Made by a program: the position numbers and the translations under genes. Source: Candidatus Kaiserbacteria bacterium (lineage in GTDB: Bacteria; Patescibacteriota; Minisyncoccia; Phycocordibacterales; UBA918). From it: 34,443 nt of DNA. Below the pieces are notes generated by a model. It made no database searches and was not told the origin of the DNA. It worked only from the letters and a program-made list of their open reading frames with translations. Where the stretch lies: positions 1-34,443 of the forward strand of contig JANLIJ010000076.1 in the NCBI GenBank assembly GCA_024653575.1. The letters run 5' to 3'. Each line of letters opens with the position of its first letter. Position 1 is the first letter of the stretch. Positions 26,871-34,443 of this stretch are shown piece after piece.

Positions 26871-27947
26871 ATGAAACAAGTCACTAAAAATTTTATTGTA
26901 ACGAGTCTTGCACTTGCTCTTATCGTGTCTGCCGGTGAGATGGCATACGAAAGTAAGGCAAATATTGACTTCTCACCAAATATTGCATTTGCCGAGGGGG
27001 AGTTCAGTGTAGGTGGAGATGTCTTTTTTGGAGGTGGATATATCGATTCAAGTGTAGGTGGAGATGTCTTTTCCATAGGCACAAGTTTTATTGACAGTAG
27101 TGTAGGTGGAGATGTCTTTTTTGGAGGTGGATACATCGATTCAAGTGTCGGAGGTGATATTTCTGTAGGAGGTGGATATATCGATTCAAGTGTAGGTGGA
27201 GATGTTTCCTCGGCATACATTGATTCAAGTGTCGGAGGTGACATCACCTCAGGAGACGGATACATCGACTCAAGCGTTGGTGGAGATATTGTTGCTCTTG
27301 GTGGTGGGGGCGACGGCGGAGGCGGAGGGGGTGGATCTGTGCCAATAATACCTCCGGTAGTACCACCAGTTGTTCCTCCTGTGGTGCCCCCGGTAGTACC
27401 ACCAGTCGTACCACCAGTCGTACCACCTGTAGTACCACCAGTCGTACCTCCTGTTGTTCCTCCTGTCGTACCACCAGGTGGTGGGGGTGGAGGCGGTAGT
27501 TTCTCAAGTAGTAACGGCGGAGGCGGAGGAAGCTCTTCTCGTTGTGTTCTCGCTATCTCTGATAGAAATATCTTCGCGGGAGAAAGCATCTCACTTTCAT
27601 GGAATAACAACCGAATCACTGAATTCATCCTTACCGATGCAGAGGGGAATACACTCATTGACACAAACAGAACTGATGCATACAGCGTCAATCGAGGAAC
27701 GTTTACTCTTCGCCCAAGTGAGTCAACAACATATACGCTTACCGCAACCCGTGGATCTGTCACGCGAATCTGTGAAGTGCCACTTACTATTGGAGGCGGT
27801 ATCACACTCTCAAGTGTTCCATACACCGGTTTCGATGCAAGAGACACATTGCTCTACACATTCTATGGAGCTGTGCTCGCATGGGTGGGTGCAATGGGCT
27901 ACTTCATGCGCAGGAGAAAATATTCACGTATTTCTTCAAAAGTATAA
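26871..27947 (+). CDS. Surface protein paralog: SVGGD repeats, poly-(PPVV) linker, Ig-like domain, VPYTGF sorting motif
   Basis: Seven SVGGD repeats, ten PPVV units, Gly-rich flanks, CVLAISDRNIFAGESISLSW Ig-like domain, VPYTGFDA-TM-RRRK C-terminus. Confidence 0.87.
   Translation: MKQVTKNFIVTSLALALIVSAGEMAYESKANIDFSPNIAFAEGEFSVGGDVFFGGGYIDSSVGGDVFSIGTSFIDSSVGGDVFFGGGYIDSSVGGDISVGGGYIDSSVGGDVSSAYIDSSVGGDITSGDGYIDSSVGGDIVALGGGGDGGGGGGGSVPIIPPVVPPVVPPVVPPVVPPVVPPVVPPVVPPVVPPVVPPVVPPGGGGGGGSFSSSNGGGGGSSSRCVLAISDRNIFAGESISLSWNNNRITEFILTDAEGNTLIDTNRTDAYSVNRGTFTLRPSESTTYTLTATRGSVTRICEVPLTIGGGITLSSVPYTGFDARDTLLYTFYGAVLAWVGAMGYFMRRRKYSRISSKV
27351..27477. repeat. In-frame 12-bp minisatellite encoding (PPVV)n
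   Basis: About ten copies of CC(N)CC(N)GT(N)GT(N). Confidence 0.9.
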
Positions 27948-27962
27948 ATAATTTAAAAGCAG

Positions 27963-27993
27963 AAAAAATACCGACATCAAGTCGGTATTTTTT
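27963..27993. terminator. Intrinsic terminator
   Basis: AAAAAATACCGAC-atcaa-GTCGGTATTTTTTT. Confidence 0.85.
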
Positions 27994-28022
27994 TGTGTTA
28001 CTCACTGAAAGGGTATGTTTTT

Positions 28023-28149
28023 AGAGTGTGTCATTAAAATTCACAAATCCAAGGCGTCAAATCGTAATTGTGTGAGGCGTATTCTATATACGATGAACCA
28101 ATTACGATGCAGACAACGCAGGATTTGTGGGTTTTAAGACATGCTCTTA
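28023..28149. repeat. Dispersed structured element (MITE-like), copy B, abutting the thrS stop codon
   Basis: On minus: TAAGAGCATGTCTTAAAACCCACAAATCCTGCGTTG...GCCTTGGATTTGTGAATTTTAATGACACACTCT; ends complementary. Confidence 0.75.
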
Positions 28150-29907
28150 GAGTGCCTTCGTATCAATCTCTGTAAGGAGATGGTTTCCGAGTCTACTGAG
28201 TGACATCTCCACCGACTCACCCTTTCGTGATTCGAGCGTCACATTTTTTGCGGTGACTTCTTTATCTCCTACGACGGCAAAGTATGGGAGTCTATCGGTC
28301 TTTGCGTTTCTGATGCGCTTTCCGAGGGATTCATTACTGTCATCGAGCGTAGCCCGAATACCGATCGCCTTCAGCTCTTCATATACTTGGCGCGCATATT
28401 CGCTATGTATTTCTGATACAGGAATGATTCGGATTTGCTCAGGCGAAAGCCAAAGCGGAAAGTTGCCTGCGGTGTGTTCAATATAGACACCAAGGAAACG
28501 ATCGATCGTGCCGAGGAGCGCTTTATGAATCATGACAGGCGTCTTCTTCGTTCCGTCCTTGTCTGTGTATTCGAGTCCAAAACGCCCCGGTTGAACGAAG
28601 TCGAGTTGTTCAGTTGCACACTGCCATTCACGGCCGAGTGCATCAATAACCATGATGTCAATTTTGGGACCATAGAAAGCAGCCTCACCCTTTGCTATCC
28701 AGTAATTAAGCTCCAACTTTTTTGCAACTGTCTCAATTTTTTCTTCTGCCATTTTCCAGAGTTCGTCATCACCGAGATACTTCTCGCGATTTTCGGGATC
28801 ATGAAATGAAAGGCGTGCTTTAAACTCCATACCAAGTGCACCATAGAGTGTCTTAATCATGTTCATGATATTTTCAAACTCTTGCTCGATTTGGTCTGGA
28901 CGACAGAACACATGCGCGTCATCTTGTGTGAGTGAGCGAACACGGGTAAGACCGCCAAGTTCTCCAGTTTTTTCGTCACGGTAGCAGGTCGTCGTTTCCA
29001 TATAGCGGATAGGGAGGTCACGGTAGCTTCGTGGTCGACTTACATATATCTGAGTGTGGTGTGGACAGTTCATCGGTTTGAGTGCAAAGGAGTCATTCGA
29101 CTCTTGACTCTGCACGAGAAAGAGCTCATGTCCGAATTTGTCCCAGTGACCAGAAGTCTTATAGAGGTCAATCTTTGTGATGTGTGGAATCCATACTTTC
29201 TCGAAACCACATCGTGCCTGAAGTGACTCAGAGAATTTTCCGAGTTCATCGCGAAGGATTGTCCCCCGAGGTGTATAGAGGGGGAGACCAGATCCTACGA
29301 GCTCTGAGAATGTGAAGAGATCGAGCTCTTTTCCGATCTTTCTATGGTCGCGTTTTTTTGCTTCTTCAACTTGTGTGAGATGTGTGTCGAGTTCTGTTTT
29401 ACTATCAAATGCAAGTCCATAGATGCGGGTGAGCATTGGGTTTTTTTCACTCCCACGCCAGTACGCACCGGCAAGAGATGAGAGTTGGAATGAGTCGGCA
29501 TCGATGTCATCTGCAGGAGAATCACAGTGTCCACCACGACAGAGGTCGGTGAATTCAAAATGGCCTTCACCGACAGTATAGAGGGTGATTACCTCATTAT
29601 TTTTTTCGAGTTCGTTGATGAGTTCTGTTTTAAAGAGGTTGTCTTTAAATACTTCACGCGCCTCATCGGGAGTTACGACTCTGTGAGAAAACGACTTCCA
29701 CGATGGAAGCGCTTTTCGCATGTTCTTCTCAATTTGCTTCAGGTCATCATCCTTTGGCGCCGGCCCTCCGCTGAAGTCAAAGTCATAGTAGAAACCGTTG
29801 TCGATCGCGGGACCTATCGTTGGTTTTGCGTGAGGAAAATCTCTCCGTACGGCAAGGGCGAGGAGGTGAGCAAGTGTGTGTCTTTTATGTTCTAGGTTAT
29901 TTTCCAT
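28147..29907 (-). CDS. thrS: Threonine--tRNA ligase lacking the N-terminal TGS domain
   Basis: Start reassigned to MENNLEHKRHTLAHLLALAV at 29907; FTDLCRGGHC, MNCPHHTQIYVSRPRSYRDLPIRYMETTTCYRDEKTGELGGLTRVRSLTQDDAHVFC. Confidence 0.93.
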   Translation of the reverse strand: MENNLEHKRHTLAHLLALAVRRDFPHAKPTIGPAIDNGFYYDFDFSGGPAPKDDDLKQIEKNMRKALPSWKSFSHRVVTPDEAREVFKDNLFKTELINELEKNNEVITLYTVGEGHFEFTDLCRGGHCDSPADDIDADSFQLSSLAGAYWRGSEKNPMLTRIYGLAFDSKTELDTHLTQVEEAKKRDHRKIGKELDLFTFSELVGSGLPLYTPRGTILRDELGKFSESLQARCGFEKVWIPHITKIDLYKTSGHWDKFGHELFLVQSQESNDSFALKPMNCPHHTQIYVSRPRSYRDLPIRYMETTTCYRDEKTGELGGLTRVRSLTQDDAHVFCRPDQIEQEFENIMNMIKTLYGALGMEFKARLSFHDPENREKYLGDDELWKMAEEKIETVAKKLELNYWIAKGEAAFYGPKIDIMVIDALGREWQCATEQLDFVQPGRFGLEYTDKDGTKKTPVMIHKALLGTIDRFLGVYIEHTAGNFPLWLSPEQIRIIPVSEIHSEYARQVYEELKAIGIRATLDDSNESLGKRIRNAKTDRLPYFAVVGDKEVTAKNVTLESRKGESVEMSLSRLGNHLLTEIDTKAL

Positions 29908-29946
29908 ATTTTGCCGTTGGTTAACTGTTGTGAATAAAATAAAAAG

Positions 29947-29989
29947 CGTCCGAGCAAAAATACGACGAAGTCGTATTTTTGCTCGGACG
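29947..29989 (-). terminator. T-box regulatory terminator, 20-bp perfect arms
   Basis: CGTCCGAGCAAAAATACGAC-ttc-GTCGTATTTTTGCTCGGACG then a U-rich tract (minus strand). Confidence 0.85.
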
Positions 29990-30077
29990 ATCTTTGCAAA
30001 TGCAAACCCGCGGTTCCACCGAGCTTTCGGGCTTTTTCCCGACACTTCATTCACAGATTAGGGAAGAAAATCCTCCG

Positions 30078-30103
30078 CACTATTCCATTCGAATGGAATA
30101 GTG
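30078..30103. repeat. Perfect 26-bp palindrome within the thrS leader
   Basis: CACTATTCCATTCGAATGGAATAGTG. Confidence 0.95.
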
Positions 30104-30227
30104 GTGCTGGCGGTTGGTAGGCGCCACAACTTCTGTCCTGTATATCCTAGCGTGTCCATTGATATTGTCAATTGCCATAGGGCTGGGCTATTTTATTTGT
30201 CGGTCGTGTAAGGTAACATATTTGTAT

Positions 30228-30914
30228 ATGTCCAAGAAACTTAAGGGAGTATCCCTCGCTGGCCTGCAAAAACTAATTGAGGAGATTTATGGAGTGCCTG
30301 ATGATAGGCTCTATTCTATTGAAGATATGCTTACGCATCAACAGCGTTTTGCCATGAGATCATTGAAGGGCATCAGAAAAGGTGATCTCAAAAAGATAAA
30401 ACTCAATTTAATGATTGCCTTGTCATGGCTCCTTGCAATCTCAAACCGTTTTCATATTGAAGTCGATGATGTTGTATGGAAAAGATTTCCAGGTGCTTGC
30501 CTCTACTGTGGAGAAAAAACATGTGAATGTAAGAGGACGAAACTAACAAAAAGAAAAACCATACGTGGGGATCTTTTACGTAAACCAAAAACGCTTAATG
30601 AATGGCAATTACTTTTTAATAAAATATACCCTGCGTCAGGGCGTACACTTGATGAAGCCGGCGTTCACTTTGCAGAAGAAGTTGGAGAAGTAAGTGAGTC
30701 TGTACACAACTATCTCGGGCAACACCTCAAGAGACAATTTAGTGAGATACAAGACGAGATTGCCGATGAAATTTCATGTATTTTTGGCATTGCAAATTCA
30801 GCAGGGATTGATGTTGTGACAGAGGTAGAAAAAATGTATTCAAATGGTTGCCATGTCTGTGCCCGTACTCCGTGTGTTTGTGATTTTGCTAAAGTCTCAT
30901 TACTAAAGACATAA
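30228..30914 (+). CDS. MazG-like all-alpha NTP pyrophosphohydrolase with two Cys-rich (zinc-finger-like) motifs
   Basis: ORF 30114..30914, start trimmed to MSKKLKGVSL; FAEEVGEVSESVHNYLG...EIQDEIADEISCIFGIANSAGID; CLYCGEKTCEC and CHVCARTPCVC. Confidence 0.75.
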   Translation: MSKKLKGVSLAGLQKLIEEIYGVPDDRLYSIEDMLTHQQRFAMRSLKGIRKGDLKKIKLNLMIALSWLLAISNRFHIEVDDVVWKRFPGACLYCGEKTCECKRTKLTKRKTIRGDLLRKPKTLNEWQLLFNKIYPASGRTLDEAGVHFAEEVGEVSESVHNYLGQHLKRQFSEIQDEIADEISCIFGIANSAGIDVVTEVEKMYSNGCHVCARTPCVCDFAKVSLLKT

Positions 30915-30932
30915 CAGGGGTTGTGTGGCTAT

Positions 30933-30976
30933 CAATTTATACCATAAGACGCAATTGCGTCTTATGGTATAAATTG
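30933..30976. repeat. Perfect 44-bp palindrome between convergent genes
   Basis: CAATTTATACCATAAGACGCAATTGCGTCTTATGGTATAAATTG; ends one base from the dnaE stop codon. Confidence 0.95.
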
Positions 30977-30977
30977 C

Positions 30978-33900
30978 TTAATTTGTCGGAATCGTTTCTT
31001 GAGGGGCGAGGCTCTTTACTCGCTCGATGACAATGGTCGGTTCCTCGTTGCGCATTGAAATCTTTCCCTGAATAGCAATACAAGAACCAGTGAAAAAGAG
31101 TGTTTGGTGCGCTCTGAATGTTTCGGGGAAAGCAACGAGTTCAACCGCTTCGTTTCCGTCACTGAGTATCACAAAGGCCATGCGATCACCTTTCTTTGTG
31201 AGGAGTTCTTGTACACTCTCTACCATGCCCGCAGTGACGACAGGAATACCATTTCGTGTCTCTCGCTTGAGTGCACTGATGCGAGGGCGCTTCTCGAGTT
31301 CGTCTTGATACTCATCGAGCGGATGCCCTGATACATAGACGCCGAGGAGTTCCTTTTCCCAAACAAGTTTTTCTCGCTTTGTTGCGGGTGTTCCTGGTAT
31401 GAGTACTAATGTATGAATATTTGATGACGCGAGTCCAGCAAAGAGCGAGTCCTGTGAGGATTCTTTTCCGTGGGACTGTTCTTTGTGATACGAGAGCAAT
31501 GTCTCGGTATTTGCAAGCATCATCCCACGTTCATGGAAACGGTCGAATGAACCAGACATGATGAGTGCTTCAAGAGATTTTTTGTTGAGGTTTCTGCTCG
31601 TGACTCGGGTAAGAAAATCTTGGAGAGAAACGAATTGTCCGTTCGTTTTGCGTTCTTCGATGATGGACTCAGCGATTCCTTCACCAAAATTTTTGATGGT
31701 TGTTAACCCGAAACGTATTTTAGCTGGTACTCCATCCTTTGCTGGTACCACGGAGAACGGTGCAAAACTTTCATTGATATCGGGGGGAAGTACCTCCACT
31801 CCCATGCGCGTACACTCGTTGATGATTTCAGAAATTTTCTCAGTGTCACCCGCGTCTGCGGTGAGTACGGCGGACATGTATTCCACAGGGTAATTTGCCT
31901 TCATGTATGCCGTCTGGTATGCGACACGTCCATAGCTCGCAGCGTGTGCCTTGTTGAATCCGTACGCAGCAAAAGGCTCAATGAGCTTCCAAAGCTTGTC
32001 TGAGAGTGAAGCACTCAGTTTGCCGTATTCGACAAATCCCTTGAGGAGCTTTTCTTTCTCTGCCTCCATTACTGCAGGAATCTTCTTTCCCATCGCCTTA
32101 CGCAACATATCTGCCTCGAGCCACGAGTATCCCGCAAGCTCTCGTGCAATCATCATAACGTCGTCTTGGTAGGTGATGACTCCGTATGACCGGTCGAGAA
32201 TCTTCTCGAGGCGACGGTCGAGATATGAGATGAGGTTGGGATTATTCTTTCGTTCAATATACTGTGGGATAGATTCCATCGGCCCTGGGCGATAGAGCGC
32301 CACCATGGCGTTGATGTCGTGAATGGTTGATGGACGAAGTTGCTTGAGGAAAGCGGTCATACCTGTTCCATTTAATTGGAACAGTCCCATCGTCTCACCG
32401 CGCGCGAGCATCGCGAATGTCTTCTCGTCGTTCACGGGGATGTTCTCTATATCGACTTCAACGTTGTGAATCTTTTGTACTCGCTTCACGGCATCAGCGA
32501 GTATTGAGAGGTTTTTAATACCGAGGAAGTCGAACTTAAGGAGTCCGACGCCATCTTCACCAACTGAGTGCATTTCATATTGGGTGATGAGCTTTCCAGT
32601 CTTTGGGTCGGGCTGGAGAGGGACAAACTCCGTGAGCGGTTGTGGCGAGATGACGACTCCCGCAGCGTGCACACCAACGTGGCGTACGCGCCCTTCAATG
32701 CGTTTTGCAAGATCGATGACTTCCTTTGTCTCAGGGTCTTTGGTATAGAGGCTCTTGAGGTCGGGCTCAATTTCGAGCGCCTTTTCAATAGTCATAGGGA
32801 ATCCTTGGCTCCCCATAGGGATGAGTTTGGCGATACGGTCGCCGGTGGAGTAGGGGTGTCCGAGGGCGCGTGCGACGTCACGCACCGCAGCGCGCGCCAT
32901 CATAGTTCCGAAGGTTCCTATCTGTGCGACGTTGTCTTTACCATACATCGTGCGCGCATACTCAATAATCTCGTCTCGCCTATTGTCAGCGTAGTCCATG
33001 TCGATATCAGGTGCGGATGGTCGTTCAGGATTGAGGAATCGTTCAAAGGGAAGTTTGTATTCAAGTGGGTCTACATTGGTGATCCCGAGAACGTATGTCG
33101 TGAGAGAACCTGCAACTGACCCTCGAATAGTGGTGAGGATTTTTCGTTCACGCGCTTCACGAATGAGGTCACCCACCACGAGGAAGTATTTTGCATACCC
33201 CTTCATCTTGATGACTCCAAGTTCATAATCAAGACGCTCTTTTACCACAGGGTCCTCAAGTGAGAGTCCTCGCCACGCAACGCCTTCATATGCGGTGTCT
33301 TTGAGTTCGGCATCAGGTTCTTTTCCACTCTTTATTTTGTAGTCAGGGAAGTACCACGTCGAGCCAGGGCTCATTTCTACTGTGCATGAAGATGCAATAC
33401 TCACTGTATTCTTGAGTGCTTGCACTTCGTCCTCTCCGGTAAAGAGTTCTTTTGCACGTTCTTGTGAGATGAATGAAAAGTTTGGGGCGAGTTCGCCTTC
33501 TGCATCTTGCGTCTCCACAACACCACCGTTCTGGATTTTTATCATGGTCTCGCGGGCAAGGTGGTCACGTTGCTCGAGGTAATACACATCATGTCCCGCA
33601 ACAAGCGGAGTGTTCGTCTTCCTTGCGAGTGTCTTGATATGTTCCTGAAGCGGTTCGTGTCCCTCAATCTCTGGATGGTGGGTGATTTCGAGATAGCAGT
33701 CATCTCCAAAGAGGCTCTTGTACCAATCAAGTGTTGACTCAGCATGTTCAGTATTCCCATCCCGGAGTGCGAGCACGGATTCACCACTGAATGAGGGGAT
33801 GATGCAGACGAGGTCATTATGGAATTCTTCGATGAGTGCGTGGTCGATGCGGGGTTTGTAGTAGAAACCGTTCACGTATGATTCGGTCACTATCTTGATG

Positions 33901-34226
33901 AGGTTTTTGTAGCCGTCATTGTTCTTCGCGAGGAAGACGACACGCCCACGGGGTTTGTCGATCCCTGCATCTTTATCGAAACGTGTTCGTGGTGCGAGGT
34001 GTGCGTCGAGCCCGATAATCGGCTTTATTCCTTCCTTGGTGCAGGCTTTATAGAAATTGATAGCACCGTAGAGCGCTCCGTTATCGGTGAGTGCAAGTGC
34101 GGGCATTCCGTATTCTTTCGCGCGCTGTGCAAGCTCTTTGGGGGTAGGGAGTGCATTTAAAAGCGAATAGTGGCTGTGGACATGGAGGTGGATGAAATCA
34201 GCGTCGAGTTTTTTGGGTTCAGCCAT
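30978..34226 (-). CDS. dnaE: DNA polymerase III subunit alpha
   Basis: Start trimmed to MAEPKKLDADFIHLHVHSHYS at 34226; PHP domain, PDIDMDYADNRRDEIIEYA, YRPGPMESIPQYIERKN, C-terminal OB domain. Confidence 0.95.
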   Translation of the reverse strand: MAEPKKLDADFIHLHVHSHYSLLNALPTPKELAQRAKEYGMPALALTDNGALYGAINFYKACTKEGIKPIIGLDAHLAPRTRFDKDAGIDKPRGRVVFLAKNNDGYKNLIKIVTESYVNGFYYKPRIDHALIEEFHNDLVCIIPSFSGESVLALRDGNTEHAESTLDWYKSLFGDDCYLEITHHPEIEGHEPLQEHIKTLARKTNTPLVAGHDVYYLEQRDHLARETMIKIQNGGVVETQDAEGELAPNFSFISQERAKELFTGEDEVQALKNTVSIASSCTVEMSPGSTWYFPDYKIKSGKEPDAELKDTAYEGVAWRGLSLEDPVVKERLDYELGVIKMKGYAKYFLVVGDLIREARERKILTTIRGSVAGSLTTYVLGITNVDPLEYKLPFERFLNPERPSAPDIDMDYADNRRDEIIEYARTMYGKDNVAQIGTFGTMMARAAVRDVARALGHPYSTGDRIAKLIPMGSQGFPMTIEKALEIEPDLKSLYTKDPETKEVIDLAKRIEGRVRHVGVHAAGVVISPQPLTEFVPLQPDPKTGKLITQYEMHSVGEDGVGLLKFDFLGIKNLSILADAVKRVQKIHNVEVDIENIPVNDEKTFAMLARGETMGLFQLNGTGMTAFLKQLRPSTIHDINAMVALYRPGPMESIPQYIERKNNPNLISYLDRRLEKILDRSYGVITYQDDVMMIARELAGYSWLEADMLRKAMGKKIPAVMEAEKEKLLKGFVEYGKLSASLSDKLWKLIEPFAAYGFNKAHAASYGRVAYQTAYMKANYPVEYMSAVLTADAGDTEKISEIINECTRMGVEVLPPDINESFAPFSVVPAKDGVPAKIRFGLTTIKNFGEGIAESIIEERKTNGQFVSLQDFLTRVTSRNLNKKSLEALIMSGSFDRFHERGMMLANTETLLSYHKEQSHGKESSQDSLFAGLASSNIHTLVLIPGTPATKREKLVWEKELLGVYVSGHPLDEYQDELEKRPRISALKRETRNGIPVVTAGMVESVQELLTKKGDRMAFVILSDGNEAVELVAFPETFRAHQTLFFTGSCIAIQGKISMRNEEPTIVIERVKSLAPQETIPTN

Positions 34227-34252
34227 AGTGCTAACTATTGTATAGTACATAG

Positions 34253-34443
34253 GTGAAAAAGAAAGTTGTTGAAAAACGGTACATTATTGGAATTGACGAA
34301 GCCGGCAGAGGCCCATTAGCCGGCCCAGTCGCTGTCGGTATTGCCTGTATTCCTCGTGATTTTGACTGGAATACTATTTCAGGGGTAGGGGATTCAAAGA
34401 AGGTGTCGACGAAAAATCGCGAAGCGATTTTTCGTCGAGCACA
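34253..34443 (+). CDS. rnhB: Ribonuclease HII, N-terminal part (truncated by window end)
   Basis: GTG start 34253; VKKKVVEKRYIIGIDEAGRGPLAGPVAVGIACIPRDF...GVGDSKKVSTKNREAIFRRA; TATAGT 6 nt upstream. Confidence 0.9.
   Translation, partial: MKKKVVEKRYIIGIDEAGRGPLAGPVAVGIACIPRDFDWNTISGVGDSKKVSTKNREAIFRRA

Larger units (their letters stand above)
29936..30135 (-). promoter_or_regulatory. Putative T-box riboswitch (tRNA-Thr sensing) in the thrS leader
   Basis: Minus strand: core GGTGGAACCGCGGG (30020-30007); GCTCGG (30024-30019) can pair with CCGAGC (29986-29981), excluding the 20-bp terminator hairpin 29989-29947 followed by CTTTTTATTTTATT. Confidence 0.8.

Noticed and set aside
27003-27290. 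Repeated GATTCAAGTGTxGGxGGxGAT units resembling a CRISPR-like array
   Set aside because: Repeats are in frame, encode DSSVGGD and have variable coding spacing; no spacer/repeat regularity and no cas genes.
26645-27847. 400-aa minus-strand ORF with (GGTTGGTT)n-like repeats
   Set aside because: Antisense shadow of the SVGGD/PPVV surface protein; low-complexity reading of the minisatellite, no start context or domain.
32363-32384. Inverted repeat CTGTTCCA-tttaat-TGGAACAG inside dnaE
   Set aside because: Only 8-bp arms and it encodes the conserved FQLNGTGM segment; may be chance.

Overview
The window looks like part of a Patescibacteria/CPR (Parcubacteria-like) chromosome; the lineage is inferred from gene content, reduced tRNA synthetases and sparse Shine-Dalgarno sites. 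Gene order: gap (3' end), rpiB, rpe, split transketolase (2 ORFs), a secreted protein, a PfkB kinase (-), a 2-hydroxyacid dehydrogenase, L25, a coiled-coil lytic transglycosylase, L31 type B, prfA, rpsB, tsf, tRNA-Thr(TGT), a membrane GT2, a PEGA-like protein, pheS-pheT, gyrB, a surface/sortase locus, thrS (-), a MazG-like protein, dnaE (-), and rnhB (5' end). The strongest non-routine signals are: (1) a T-box-like leader upstream of thrS, with a GGTGGAACCGCGGG core, a mutually exclusive antiterminator/terminator, and a UGGA that matches the U discriminator of the tRNA-Thr in this window; (2) a sortase with two paralogous substrates that share 'SVGGD' repeats, Ig-like domains and a VPYTGFDA sorting motif; (3) a family of structured elements that begin exactly at stop codons; (4) decayed tandem copies of tRNA-Thr in a hairpin-rich stretch ending in a terminator; (5) a cluster of three long near-loopless palindromes; (6) a tandem structured repeat downstream of gyrB that reuses the gyrB 3' end; (7) widespread -10 boxes 6-12 nt before start codons, suggesting leaderless mRNAs; (8) a GC-rich, SD-led lipoprotein gene that looks foreign.
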